In this document: positions 44,315-55,285 of the stretch, piece by piece | How positions within the stretch are numbered: position 1 is the stretch's first letter | Layout: the number at the start of each line of letters is the position of its first letter | Origin: Planctomycetota bacterium | GTDB lineage: Bacteria; Planctomycetota; UBA1135; GCA-002686595 | Reading direction: 5' to 3' | Assembly: GCA_030746555.1 (NCBI GenBank) | Contig: JASLMK010000023.1 | Coordinates: forward strand, 41,906 to 105,905 | DNA: 64,000 bases | Notes under the pieces: generated by a model | What the model saw: the letters and a program-made list of their open reading frames with translations, nothing else | Told to the model about the DNA's origin: nothing | Database searches by the model: none | Translations under genes and position numbers: made by a program

Positions 44315-45597
44315 CAGAGCCCCCTCGAGATGACCTGCTCGCGATCGGGGCCGATGGACAGCATGACGATCGGTGTCCCGACGAGCTCCTCGACCCACTC
44401 GACGTACGCCCGGGCGTTCTCGGGCAGGTCCTCGTAGCGGCGCAGGCCGCTGATGTCGCCCTCCCAGCCGGGGCGGGTCTCGTAGCGGACCTCGCAGCCG
44501 TCGAGCGCCGGGGGGTGCGCGGGGTACTCGCTCGTCAACTCGCCGCCGACCACGTAGGCGGTCGCGACCGAGAGCTCATCGAACCCCGAGAGCACGTCCA
44601 GGTTCGTCATGACCCACCCGTCGGCGCCGTTGAGAGCCAGGCCGTAGCGCACGGCCACGGCGTCGAACCAGCCGCAGCGGCGGGGCCTGCCGGTGGTCGC
44701 GCCGTACTCATTGCCCGCCGCGCGGATCGCCTCGCCGACCTCGCCGGCCAGCTCGGAGGGAAACGGCCCCTCGCCCACGCGTGTGCAGTAGGCCTTTGCG
44801 ATCCCGATGGCCCGGTCGATGTGGCCGGGAGGGAAGCCGGCTCCAGCGGGGATGCCGGCGGTACCGGTGTTCGATGAGGTGACGAAGGGATAGGTCCCGT
44901 GATCGATGTCGAGCATGATCCCCTGGGCGCCTTCGAACAGGATGCGCTTGCCCGCGCGGTAGTCCGCGCGCACCTCGGCGCCCGTGTCCCCCACGAAGGG
45001 CCGCAGGCGATCACCCAGGGCCACGGCGCTCTCGAGTTCAGCGTCGAGATCGAGGGGCTGAGCGCCGTGGACGCGCTCGATGGTGGCGTTCTTCTCGGCC
45101 AACGCCGCGCTCAGGCGCGTGCGGCAGCGATTCGGATCCAGGAGGTCTCCGACCCGCAGGCCCACACGCGAGGCCTTGTCGGCGTAGGCGGGTCCGATGC
45201 CCCTGCCGGTCGTCCCTATGCGACCGTCGCCCAGCCAGTGCTCCGAGAGCCGGTCCATCTGGCGGTGGTGCTCGAAGATCAGATGCGCTCCCGAGGAGAC
45301 GCGCAGGGTCTCGCCGGTGACCTCGACGCCGCGCTCGCGCAGACCGTCGACCTCCGCCAGGAGTTGGATCGGGTCGATCGCAACGCCGTTGGCCACCACG
45401 TTCTTGGTCCCTGGGTGGAGGACGCCGCAGGGGACCAGGTGCAGCACCGTCTTCTCGCCGTCGACCACCATCGTGTGGCCGGCGTTCGCGCCGCCCTGGT
45501 AGCGGACGACGACGTCCGCGTCCGCGGCGAGGCGATCGATGATCTTCCCCTTGCCCTCGTCGCCCCACTGGACACCAAAAACGCTGAGTGAGGGCAT
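44314..45597 (-). CDS. purA: Adenylosuccinate synthetase
   Basis: PurA joins IMP and aspartate using GTP in AMP synthesis. The 427-residue enzyme has the GTP loop VQWGDEGKGKIID (residues about 8-20), GGANAGHT, the IGTTGRGIGPAYADK segment and ILFEGAQGIMLDIDHGTYPFVTSSN. I chose ATG 45597 because it directly precedes the conserved SLSVFGVQWGDEGK; a 34-residue Pro-rich upstream extension would be atypical. uppS overlaps its stop codon. Confidence 0.98.
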   Translation of the reverse strand: MPSLSVFGVQWGDEGKGKIIDRLAADADVVVRYQGGANAGHTMVVDGEKTVLHLVPCGVLHPGTKNVVANGVAIDPIQLLAEVDGLRERGVEVTGETLRVSSGAHLIFEHHRQMDRLSEHWLGDGRIGTTGRGIGPAYADKASRVGLRVGDLLDPNRCRTRLSAALAEKNATIERVHGAQPLDLDAELESAVALGDRLRPFVGDTGAEVRADYRAGKRILFEGAQGIMLDIDHGTYPFVTSSNTGTAGIPAGAGFPPGHIDRAIGIAKAYCTRVGEGPFPSELAGEVGEAIRAAGNEYGATTGRPRRCGWFDAVAVRYGLALNGADGWVMTNLDVLSGFDELSVATAYVVGGELTSEYPAHPPALDGCEVRYETRPGWEGDISGLRRYEDLPENARAYVEWVEELVGTPIVMLSIGPDREQVISRGL

Positions 45598-45695
45598 GAA
45601 GGTCTGGGGGGTCCCTGGGGGGTGTGGGGGCGATTGCGGGAAACGGCGAGCCCCTCCCGGCGGAGAGGGCCGCGCTCCCGGGCGCGGATTCTCAC

Positions 45696-47306
45696 TCACC
45701 TTCCGGAGCGGGGCAAGCTTGCACTGGCCCGTGCGCGCCCGTGGCCTCCGCCGCCGGGGGTGAGGACCTCGAGCTCCGAGCCCGCCGGGACCGCGAGGGA
45801 CACCTTCCCTCCCAGGGTCCGCTCCGTCGACCGCCCCGGCAGGAGCAGGCGAGCCCGCCCCGGGCGCCCCCGCGCGCCGCCCGCCAGTCCCCGGGGGCCG
45901 CGCTCCTGGCGCTCGGCGATCCAGCCCACCTGAGCGTCTACGAGGAACCTCAAGCGCCGCACGACCCCGTCGCCCCCGCGCTTGCGCCCGCCGCCTCCCG
46001 AGCCGCGGCGCACCGTGTAGCCCATGACGCGCACCGGGAACTGCGTCTCGAGGGCCTCGATGGGCGTGTTGCGCGTGTTCGTCATGTGGGTCTGGATCGC
46101 GTGCGCTCCCGCACCGCCCGGCCCGGCCCCGGCTCCCCCCGCGATCGTCTCATAGGCGGAGAACGACCGTCCCCCACTACGCCCGCCGAAGGTCAGGTTG
46201 CTCATCGTCCCGGCGCTGGAGGCGGGAATGCGCTCGGGCAGGGCCTGCTGCAGGGCATCGAGCAGGGCGTCCACGAGGCGTTGGCTGGTCTCTACGTTGC
46301 CCGCGGCCACGGGCGCGGGGTAGCGGGCATCGACGAGACTGCCCGGCCGCGTGAGGACCTCCACGCGCCGCATCACCCCCTCGTTGGTCGGCGTTCCATC
46401 CGGCAACAACAGGCGCACGAGGTAGAACACGGCCGCGACGGCCACCGCGCGAGTGGTGTTCACCGACCCGGCGACCTGGTCGTCGGTCTCGCGCAGGTCG
46501 ACGCGCAGCCGTCCCCGATGCCGGCTGAGGGTGACCCTGATGCGCGGGCGGCCCCGCCCGCCGCAACCCTCCTCCTCGAGCTCCGCTTCGCTGGACCACG
46601 CCCCCGCGGGCAGGCTCCCCAAGAGGTCGGCGGTCAGCTCGGCCGTCCAGTCCATGAGCTCCCCCGCACGCCGAGTCAGCTGCCCCACGCCGTGCTCCTG
46701 TGCCATGGCGGTCAGCCTCCGCTCACCGACACGGTTGGCCGCCCACTGGGCCAGGAGGTCGCCCTCTCGTTCCTCGCTGACGCGCATGTTCGCGAGCAGC
46801 AGCCTCAGGAGATCGGCGTCGATCCTTCCGCCGCGCACCAGCCGCGTGGGCGGGATGCGCAGGCCCTCGCCATGGACGTCGTGAGCCGGCGCCATCGAGC
46901 CGGGGTGCTGTCCGCCGACGTCCGCGTGGTGCGCACGGTTGACGCAGAAGAACTCGGGCTCGCCCGCTCCCCGCAGGAAGACCGGCGAGACCAGGGTCAG
47001 GTCCGGCAGGTGGGTACCGCCTTCGAACGGGTCGTTGAGCAGGACGGCGTCCCCCCGCTCGAGCGGAACGGCCGCGCGCACGGCGGCCACGGAGAGGGGA
47101 GCGGCGCCGAGGTGCACGGGCAGGTGGGCGGCCTGACCGATCATGCGTCCTTCGCCGTCGAACAGAGCGCAGGAGAAGTCGCGTCGCTCCTTGATGTTGG
47201 GGGAGAAGGCCGAGCGCATCAGGGACACGCCCATCTCCTCGGCCGTGGCGGCGAAGAGGTGGTGGAAGACCTCGAGGCGCAGTCGGTCGGGTCCGGAGTC
47301 CGCCAA
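45696..47306 (-). CDS. Hydantoinase B/oxoprolinase-type subunit (HyuB), orphan
   Basis: This 536-residue cytoplasmic protein is the B subunit type of N-methylhydantoinase/5-oxoprolinase/acetone carboxylase enzymes. The N-terminal LEVFHHLFAATAEEMGVSLMRSAFSPNIKERRDFSCALFD and the NDPFEGGTHLPDLTLVSPVF region are characteristic, as is HHADVGGQHPGSM. The A subunit (ATPase half) is not in the window, so the activity is unknown. I chose TTG 47306, just after the GspK stop; the ribosome site is weak. The last 60 residues are Gly/Arg-rich. Confidence 0.85.
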   Translation of the reverse strand: MADSGPDRLRLEVFHHLFAATAEEMGVSLMRSAFSPNIKERRDFSCALFDGEGRMIGQAAHLPVHLGAAPLSVAAVRAAVPLERGDAVLLNDPFEGGTHLPDLTLVSPVFLRGAGEPEFFCVNRAHHADVGGQHPGSMAPAHDVHGEGLRIPPTRLVRGGRIDADLLRLLLANMRVSEEREGDLLAQWAANRVGERRLTAMAQEHGVGQLTRRAGELMDWTAELTADLLGSLPAGAWSSEAELEEEGCGGRGRPRIRVTLSRHRGRLRVDLRETDDQVAGSVNTTRAVAVAAVFYLVRLLLPDGTPTNEGVMRRVEVLTRPGSLVDARYPAPVAAGNVETSQRLVDALLDALQQALPERIPASSAGTMSNLTFGGRSGGRSFSAYETIAGGAGAGPGGAGAHAIQTHMTNTRNTPIEALETQFPVRVMGYTVRRGSGGGGRKRGGDGVVRRLRFLVDAQVGWIAERQERGPRGLAGGARGRPGRARLLLPGRSTERTLGGKVSLAVPAGSELEVLTPGGGGHGRARASASLPRSGR

Positions 47307-47313
47307 TGCGCGC

Positions 47314-48891
47314 TCAGCGATCCTCGTCGGGAAAGTCGAGTACCTCGTAGGGCACGTAGTCGAGGACCTCCCAGGGGATGATCGGGACGAGCTCGATCTC
47401 CTCTCCGCCGGTCCTGCGCCAAACGACCATGCGCACGGTCCGCACCAGCGCACTGCCCGACTGCTCCTCCATGCGCGCCACCTCGGCGGCGGTCATGGCC
47501 TGCTGTTCGAACCGCTCCACGCCCGTGTCTAGGCGGGCTGTGATGTAGATCGAGAACACGTGGCTCTCCGTGGTGAGCAGGTCCTCGATCCGCTCCTGGA
47601 TCTCGACGTCCTGGTCCTCCCACCCGCGCAACTCCCCGAGCTCGTCGAGGCTGTCGAAGACCTGGCGCTGGATGATCTCCTCGCCGTACTCGTCGTAGAG
47701 TGGCTCGTCGTCCTCCTCGTCGTCGTAGTCCTCCTCCTCCTCGAGGTTGCGGTACTCGATCACCTCGTCCCAGAAGCGACTGGAGACGTCGCGATCGTCC
47801 AACAGGGCCTTCAGGACGGCCGGCGGCGCCGTGTTCAGGTTGACGCCGAAGCCGGCCGAGGCGGCGGTCGGCTCGCTGCCGCCGCCCGCTCCCCCGCCGC
47901 CGGCTCCTCCCCCTGCTCCTCCCGCCGCGGCGGCCGCCGCCCCCGCGGCGTCGACGGCCCCGCCCTGTTCGGTCACCTCGGTCCCGCTCTTCGATGCGGT
48001 CGCGGTCGTGATGCCTCCGCCCGCCGCGCTCAAGGCGTCGACGCCACCTCCCGGGGTGGAGGCGGCCGGCGACGAGGTGGCGCTCGACAAGGTCGCCGGA
48101 GACGAGAACACCGTCAGGAAGGAGCTGATCGAGTGGACCGGCGTGCCGTCCTCGTCGCGGTAGTCCCGGAAGTGCCTCTCCTCGAAGGGGGCGAGGGTCA
48201 CGAACTCGCGCAGGGAGAGGGGCAGGCCGAGGTTGTCGTTCTCCTCGTCGTCGGTCAACAGCTCCGGCCGCGGCAAGAGCGAGCGATCGCGCTCGAGCAT
48301 GTGGTCGCGCATGGCCTCGGCGAGGTCCTCCGCCTCCCGACCACCCAGATCCTCGAGCGTTCCCTCGCGAAACAGGTCGAGGACGCGCACAACCCGCCGG
48401 AACGCCTCCTCGGCGACCTCCTCGTCGGCGTTGAGCATGTTCAGGACGTTGACCTTGCTGTCTTCGTCCTGGACGAGGATGCGCATGTCGACCTGGTTGA
48501 TCTCGTGGCGCTGGGGGCGGCCCCACTCGTCCTCGTGGGAGTCCGAAGCCTGCTGGCCCTCCTCGCCGGCACCCGTGGCACCAGCGCCCATCCCCGGCTC
48601 GGCGCCCCCGGCACCGCCCATCCCCGCGGCGGGATCGGTCGGGTCCGTCCCCGCGTCCCCCGCCGCCTCGGCGTCGGCGCGCAGCTGCTCGAAGATGTCG
48701 AACGAGGCGGATTCGATCGCCAGGTCCATGGTCGTCAGGCGCACGTCGTTGCGAGCGACGCGGGCGTCGGTCATGGAGCCGATGCTGATCTGGAACACGA
48801 TCGTGATGACCACGAACAGCACCAGGATCGAGAGCAGAAGGGCCGTGCCGCGCCGATGCGGGCGGCCCTGGAGGCGGTGGAGGGGTTTCAT
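47314..48891 (-). CDS. GspK-like type II secretion minor pseudopilin
   Basis: The 525-residue protein starts with a type IV-prepilin-like signal (basic residues, then the hydrophobic ALLLSILVLFVVITIVFQISI). It contains the GspK alpha domain with VNLNTAPPAVLKALLDD, the helix-hairpin-helix-like motif of the family. Between about 285 and 340 is a Gly/Ala-rich low-complexity insert, and a second low-complexity part lies at about 75-115. A highly acidic stretch follows the NTAPP motif. It lies 103 bp after a secretin gene on the same strand; other type II secretion genes are not in the window. Confidence 0.85.
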   Translation of the reverse strand: MKPLHRLQGRPHRRGTALLLSILVLFVVITIVFQISIGSMTDARVARNDVRLTTMDLAIESASFDIFEQLRADAEAAGDAGTDPTDPAAGMGGAGGAEPGMGAGATGAGEEGQQASDSHEDEWGRPQRHEINQVDMRILVQDEDSKVNVLNMLNADEEVAEEAFRRVVRVLDLFREGTLEDLGGREAEDLAEAMRDHMLERDRSLLPRPELLTDDEENDNLGLPLSLREFVTLAPFEERHFRDYRDEDGTPVHSISSFLTVFSSPATLSSATSSPAASTPGGGVDALSAAGGGITTATASKSGTEVTEQGGAVDAAGAAAAAAGGAGGGAGGGGAGGGSEPTAASAGFGVNLNTAPPAVLKALLDDRDVSSRFWDEVIEYRNLEEEEDYDDEEDDEPLYDEYGEEIIQRQVFDSLDELGELRGWEDQDVEIQERIEDLLTTESHVFSIYITARLDTGVERFEQQAMTAAEVARMEEQSGSALVRTVRMVVWRRTGGEEIELVPIIPWEVLDYVPYEVLDFPDEDR

Positions 48892-48994
48892 GGGCCGGGG
48901 AGGACCTCGGACGACCAGGGTAGCCTCTTTCTTCCGCGGGGGAATCGCTTCCCCCCAAGGCCCCCGGGGCCCTCTCCCCCGGCACCCACCGCGC

Positions 48995-50545
48995 TCAGAA
49001 CTCGCGGTTGAGGTCGACGCCCTCCAGCACCCTGGGTCGGATGAAGAACAGGACTTGGGCCTGCTCTATCGAGTTGAAGCTGGAGCGGAACAGGGTGCCG
49101 AGGATCGGCAGATCCTTGAGGATCGGGATCCCCTTCTCGTCGTCCACGGTGCGCTCGGTGATCAGGCCGCCCAGGATCACGGCCTGCCCGGGCTTGAGGT
49201 AGACCTGGGTCGTCGCCGAGCGGGTAGCGAGCACCGGGTTGGAGATGATGTCCCCCGAGTTGGTCAGCACCGTCGCGGCGCTGCCGGTCTGCTGGGAGGC
49301 CTCGATGTCGATCTCCAGGGAGACCGTGTTGCTGCCCACCAGGCGCGGCGTCACGAAGAGCCGCACACCGACCTCGAGGTACTTGGCCGCGGTCGTGAAC
49401 CCCGAGGCCGTGACGATGACCTCCGAGTAGGGGATCTTCTCGATCGACTCGATGCGGGCCTTGCCGCCCTCCCGCACCGCCACCTTGGGCCGGGAGATGA
49501 TCGAGACGTTCTCGAAGGTGGACAGGAGCTCGAGCATCGCGGAGTAGGTGACTCCGTCGTGCACGGTCCCCAGCATGCCCAGGAACTCACCGGGGCCGAA
49601 GCTCCCCTGGTTGGGGAAGTCCCATGTCGCGCTCTCGAGCAGGCCGTCCTCGGGGAATTGGAGGAGGGGAACGCCGGGTTGGGCGCCGATGCCCATGTCG
49701 AAGCTGTCCCGCGTCACCCACTCGACGATCTTGGCCTCGATCTCCACCTGGCGCGGGCCCGCGAAGAAGGTGTCGATGAAGTACTCCACCTCCGTCAAGA
49801 GCTCCGGCCCGGTCGTGACGATGACCCAGTCGGCGATCGCGAGCGCGATGCTCTCGGAGGGCGCCGGAGCGCGCAGGTTCGGGGAGAGCATCTCCGAGTC
49901 GAACTTCTCCAGGAGGTCCATACGCACGGTCGCCCGTCCCTGGGGGCCGAGCTCAGCGGCCTTCTCGGGGGTCCACTCGACGAAGTCTCCGTAGGCGCGC
50001 AGCAACTCGACCACACGAGCGCCGGTGCCCACGCGGAAGGAGTAGGGCTTGGTGATCAGGCCCGTCTCCTCGTGCACCTTGATCCGCGAGCCGAAGGCCT
50101 GGAATGGATTGACCGGCGGCGGGTCCGTCGTGGCGTGCTCCGCGACGGGCTCCGCCTCGCCCTCGGGTTGGGCGAGGGCCTCCCCCTCCGCCTCCGGTTG
50201 CGGGACGGCCAGGGGTTCCTCCTCCTCCACCGCCAGTTCCGCCGCGATCGCCGCGCGCTCCGCCGCCTCGCGCTCGTAGGAGGCCAGCTCCTCGGGCGTG
50301 CGCCCCATCGCGGGCTCGATCTCCGCAAAGGGATCGCCCATGGTGTCGACGGGCGTCAGGGTGCCGCGCTGCATCAGCTCGCGGAACATCTCCATCGTCA
50401 GCTGCCGCGGCCGCGGCGGATGGGGCGGGTCGAAGGAGCGGCAGGCGAAGCCCGCCGCGCACGCGCACCACAGACCGAGCCCCCACGCGGCTGCGCGCAT
50501 CCCGCCCGAGGTGGTTCGCCGAGAGTCTCGCTGGGTGCGTCGCAT
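48995..50545 (-). CDS. Secretin-domain lipoprotein (GspD/PilQ-like)
   Basis: The 516-residue protein has a signal with a lipobox-like GFAC near residue 35. An acidic Pro/Glu-rich region follows (about 70-135), then one small N-type domain. The secretin core is at about 290-510, with the hallmarks VEIEAKIVEWVTRDSFDMGIG, LSTFENVSIISRPKVAVREGGKARI, the VYLKPGQAVILGGL loop and the signature GIPILKDLPILGTLFR. Secretins form the outer-membrane gate of type II secretion or pilus systems. The periplasmic N0-N3 region is unusually short. ATG 50545 has GGAG nine bases upstream. Confidence 0.88.
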   Translation of the reverse strand: MRRTQRDSRRTTSGGMRAAAWGLGLWCACAAGFACRSFDPPHPPRPRQLTMEMFRELMQRGTLTPVDTMGDPFAEIEPAMGRTPEELASYEREAAERAAIAAELAVEEEEPLAVPQPEAEGEALAQPEGEAEPVAEHATTDPPPVNPFQAFGSRIKVHEETGLITKPYSFRVGTGARVVELLRAYGDFVEWTPEKAAELGPQGRATVRMDLLEKFDSEMLSPNLRAPAPSESIALAIADWVIVTTGPELLTEVEYFIDTFFAGPRQVEIEAKIVEWVTRDSFDMGIGAQPGVPLLQFPEDGLLESATWDFPNQGSFGPGEFLGMLGTVHDGVTYSAMLELLSTFENVSIISRPKVAVREGGKARIESIEKIPYSEVIVTASGFTTAAKYLEVGVRLFVTPRLVGSNTVSLEIDIEASQQTGSAATVLTNSGDIISNPVLATRSATTQVYLKPGQAVILGGLITERTVDDEKGIPILKDLPILGTLFRSSFNSIEQAQVLFFIRPRVLEGVDLNREF

Positions 50546-50701
50546 GCCGGGATCTCCTCGCGGACGCCGTCGTCTGAACGCGAAGCGGAGACCCCCAGGG
50601 GATCTCCGCGTGGTCGATGGTGGGCCGGCCGCGGCCGCGCCCGAGGCGGCGTCGATGCCGCGTACCCCCCGGGGAGTGGCCATGGCTGCCGCGACGGGCT
50701 C

Positions 50702-51148
50702 CTAGGCGCTGACGTCCAGCTTCCTGCGGACCTGGTCGGTGATCTCCAGGGCCCGCTGCTTGGGGTCCTTGTTGGAGATCTTCTTCCAGACGCTGTCGAG
50801 CTTGCGCTCCTTCATGACCGCCGCCGCGGCGCGCCTGACGCGGTCGACCGCCTTGTTGTAGAGCACCTGGCCCTCGGGCGAGTCCTTGTCGATCCCCTTG
50901 CGTGCCATCTCGCGCATCTCCGCCGTCCCGTTGAGGACGGTGTCGTAGCGCATCACCCCGGGGCGGGCGAGGTGGCGGGGGTCGGTCAGGCCGCAGACGT
51001 TGTCGGCCTCGTCGACGACCCAGTCGCTAGCCGGCTCCACCGCCTGTCGGCAGGTCTCGGCCGGTCCGGTCCGGTCGGGGGTCGTCGCCCCGCCGGTCCC
51101 GCTCGCGAATCCCATCGCGAGGCAAACTGCTATCCCTCGTGTGTTCAT
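50702..51148 (-). CDS. Small secreted protein of unknown function
   Basis: A 148-residue protein with an N-terminal signal-like segment (NTRGIAVCLAMGFASGTGGA). The rest has two Cys (about residues 33 and 52), then a helical, Lys/Arg-rich C-terminal half with VMKERKLDSVWKKISNKDPKQRALEITDQVRRKL. I recognise no domain. It lies 156 bp upstream of the secretin gene in the same direction, so a link to export or to that apparatus is possible, but it is only positional. Confidence 0.6.
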   Translation of the reverse strand: MNTRGIAVCLAMGFASGTGGATTPDRTGPAETCRQAVEPASDWVVDEADNVCGLTDPRHLARPGVMRYDTVLNGTAEMREMARKGIDKDSPEGQVLYNKAVDRVRRAAAAVMKERKLDSVWKKISNKDPKQRALEITDQVRRKLDVSA

Positions 51149-51535
51149 CCTGCCTGTGTTCCCTCTCTGCCTGCTACCCTGCCCGGGGCGGCGCGGCAGT
51201 CTGTACCGCAGTACTCGGTTGGCTGCAAGTATCCGTGTGCCGTCCCATTGGAGTAGCGATTTCCACGCTTTCTAGCCTATCACGACCGCAGAGTCCCTTG
51301 TTTACGAAGCCCGTACGCTGCCCCCCCGCGGGGGGTCGCTCCGGGCGTGGGACCTCGAGCCGTCGAGGCGTCGGTGCAGGCGACAGGGCGCCCTCTCCTC
51401 CACCCCTCGTTATGACCGCGGCGAGTCGCGAGGACTCGCCGCGGCACACACACAGAAACGGCAATCGGAAGCGAACGGAACGCGGGATTCGTCCAAATCC
51501 CCCGCGGGGTGGACGGCGTTCCGCTCTCGGGACGC
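51149..51535. other. 387-bp intergenic region with a perfect 12-bp stem
   Basis: No gene was found here. CCGCGGCGAGTC (51416-51427) pairs perfectly with GACTCGCCGCGG (51433-51444) around the loop GCGAG. This lies 92 bp after the pnp stop and is the best candidate for its transcript end, although no T tract follows. The rest should contain the promoter of the small secreted protein gene; I saw no convincing hexamers. Confidence 0.5.
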
Positions 51536-53650
<2,115 letters not shown>

Positions 53651-53677
53651 CTCTTCGTTTTCCTCTTCTGTCTTTGG

Positions 53678-53717
53678 GGACCGCGCCTGTTTTCTTCTCT
53701 TCTTGGCGGCGCGGTCC
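53678..53717 (-). promoter_or_regulatory. Stem-loop in the pnp leader
   Basis: GGACCGCGCC (53678-53687) pairs perfectly with GGCGCGGTCC (53708-53717). The 20-base loop is purine-rich on the transcribed strand. It ends 28 bases before the pnp start. In E. coli the pnp leader has a long stem cut by RNase III for autoregulation; this could be an analogue, which is inference. Confidence 0.5.
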
Positions 53718-53879
53718 GGTGCCGCACGGGGCCCGGCCCCGGGCGGAAGTCGGCCGCCGGCACGATGCGCGGCGACCGGATCGCCCGGCCGGAATCGCCG
53801 GCGGGGCGTCCCGCTCGCTCCCGTGGCCGGAGGGTCCGGCGGGAGCCAAAGCGGGCTGGTCTGGGTTGTGAACGCCGGC

Positions 53880-54080
53880 TAGCCCGGATCATTCATGAAG
53901 ACGTGCACCAGACACAGCAACTCGGTTCCTGGTGGTGCTTTGCGGGTTCTGGCGACACAGGCGACCCGGACCGGGTCGTCGAGGAAGCCAGGTTCCAAGA
54001 AGCGCCGCCAGGGGCCGAGAGGCCGTCGAAGACGGCCGGTTGCGAAGTCTGGTGTGCGTGTTCATGAATAACCCGGGCTA
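53880..54080. mobile_element. 201-bp non-coding element with 34-bp terminal inverted repeats (copy 1)
   Basis: The left end TAGCCCGGATCATTCATGAA and the right end (read inward from 54080: TAGCCCGGGTTATTCATGAA) match at 29 of the outer 34 positions. Both ends are bounded by CTAG (53879-53882 and 54078-54081), which could be a 4-bp target duplication or part of the repeat. Inside are the stems 53963-53968/53972-53977 and 54021-54027/54031-54037. There is no transposase, so it looks like a MITE. The copy at 63832 has the same sequence with seven differences in 169 bp. Its last three bases are the rpsO stop codon. Confidence 0.85.
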
Positions 54081-54347
54081 GCGGCGCAGATTGAGCTTGC
54101 CGACGATGTCGGTGTAGCGGTCGGGGGACTTGCGTCGCAGGTAGCGCAAGAGGCGGCTGCGGCGCCCGACCATCATCAGCAGGCCGCGCCGGGACGTGAA
54201 GTCCTTCTTGTGCACCTTGAGGTGCTCGGTGAGGTTCTTGATGTTCTCGGTCAGGACGGCGATCTGGACCTCGGGCGAACCCGTGTCCCCCTCCCCCTGC
54301 GCGAACTCCTGGATCAGCTCGGTCTTCCGAGCGGCTTCGATGGCCAT
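54078..54347 (-). CDS. rpsO: Ribosomal protein uS15
   Basis: S15 is a 16S rRNA-binding primary assembly protein. All 89 residues fit the family: the helical N-terminus with [62 protein letters not shown], and the C-terminal IVGKLNLRR. The stop codon (54080-54078, TAG) is the terminal TAG of the 201-bp element; because CTAG occurs at both element ends, the insertion leaves the reading frame complete. A promoter lies at 54499-54526. Confidence 0.97.
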   Translation of the reverse strand: MAIEAARKTELIQEFAQGEGDTGSPEVQIAVLTENIKNLTEHLKVHKKDFTSRRGLLMMVGRRSRLLRYLRRKSPDRYTDIVGKLNLRR

Positions 54348-54498
54348 GACGGTGGTCCTCTTCTCACGGCTTGGCTGGGCGACTTGCCCGAGTCCCAGGG
54401 AGGCCCCCGAGTCCCGGGTGCACCGGCGTCGCCAGCGTGGCGACTGGAAACCGGTAGCGGGCGGGGCTGGCGACCTCCGCCCGGATCAGCGCCAAAGA

Positions 54499-54526
54499 GT
54501 GTAGGGCTCGGGCACTCCGCCACAAG
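54499..54526 (-). promoter_or_regulatory. Promoter for rpsO
   Basis: On the minus strand TTGTGG (54526-54521) and TACACT (54504-54499) are separated by 16 bp. The start would be near 54492, leaving about 145 bases of leader before rpsO, enough for the kind of autoregulatory fold S15 uses in other bacteria. I could not identify that fold. Confidence 0.55.
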
Positions 54527-54575
54527 CCCCGGCCGAGATTCCGGCCGCTCTCGCCCTCCCCGGGGAGCCCCGGGG

Positions 54576-55154
54576 TCAGGCCCCAGGGGTGCGAGCGGGC
54601 ATGATCTCGAGCAGATCCTCCGCCAGACGATCGCAGACGACGTCGATCAGGGCCTGCTCGGTGGGGTAGGAGGCGCCCTCGAAGCGCGTCCGCACCCGGC
54701 GCGTGATGCGCCCGCCCCACAGCTCCTCGCCGGTGCGGGCATCGATCATCCAGGCGTCCATGACCACCGAGAGCACGCCGTGGGAGACCCACAGGGACGT
54801 CTCCCAGGACTGGACCTCGACCCGCAAGACGCCGTCCTCGTCGAGCGCGCCGGAGCGGTAGGAGGCCTCGACGACCTCGCGATCGACGTACTCCAGGGCC
54901 AGGGGGCTGTAGCGGCGGCGGACCAGGGCCTTGGCGAATCCCCGGCGCAGGCTGGCGGTCGGGACCACCTCGGGCGTCTCGGCGCTCACCGTGACCGGGG
55001 CGAGCACGATGTCCGCCGGCTGCACGCTCTCCAGGGCTCCCTGGTGCAGGACCTCCACGTCCTCGCCGGGGTAGTCCGGAACGGTCTGGCAGGCGGCGAA
55101 CAACGCCAGCAGCGAAAGCGGAGCGAGGGCTCGGCGGGCGGTGTGGATGCGCAT
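54576..55154 (-). CDS. Lipoprotein of unknown function, possibly GNA1162/DUF799-like
   Basis: The 192-residue protein has a lipoprotein signal ending LFAAC (Cys near residue 22). The mature part is alpha/beta with VLAPVTVSAETPEVVPTASLRRGFAKALVRRRYSPLALEYVD and a later VLSVVMDAWMIDARTGEELWGG, a pattern reminiscent of outer-membrane lipoproteins that oligomerise, such as the GNA1162/LptE-like group. This similarity is weak and recalled, not tested. GGAG lies seven bases before ATG 55154. It precedes rpsO but the latter has its own promoter. Confidence 0.6.
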   Translation of the reverse strand: MRIHTARRALAPLSLLALFAACQTVPDYPGEDVEVLHQGALESVQPADIVLAPVTVSAETPEVVPTASLRRGFAKALVRRRYSPLALEYVDREVVEASYRSGALDEDGVLRVEVQSWETSLWVSHGVLSVVMDAWMIDARTGEELWGGRITRRVRTRFEGASYPTEQALIDVVCDRLAEDLLEIMPARTPGA

Positions 55155-55285
55155 CTCGGATCTCCCCTGAGGCGGTGTGGTGTCGGCGCCGCACGACGAC
55201 GCCGGGGCCAGTATAGGCAACTCCGATCCCGGAGAGAAACGTCCCTCGGGGCGGGCGCTCACCAGGAAAGCCGAAAGCGGCGCCC

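Noticed and set aside
53880..54080. The element as an ordinary rpsO terminator
   Set aside because: It is 201 bp, has long inverted termini and recurs with about 96% identity next to an unrelated gene at 63832, which a native terminator would not do. Its internal stems may still affect termination.
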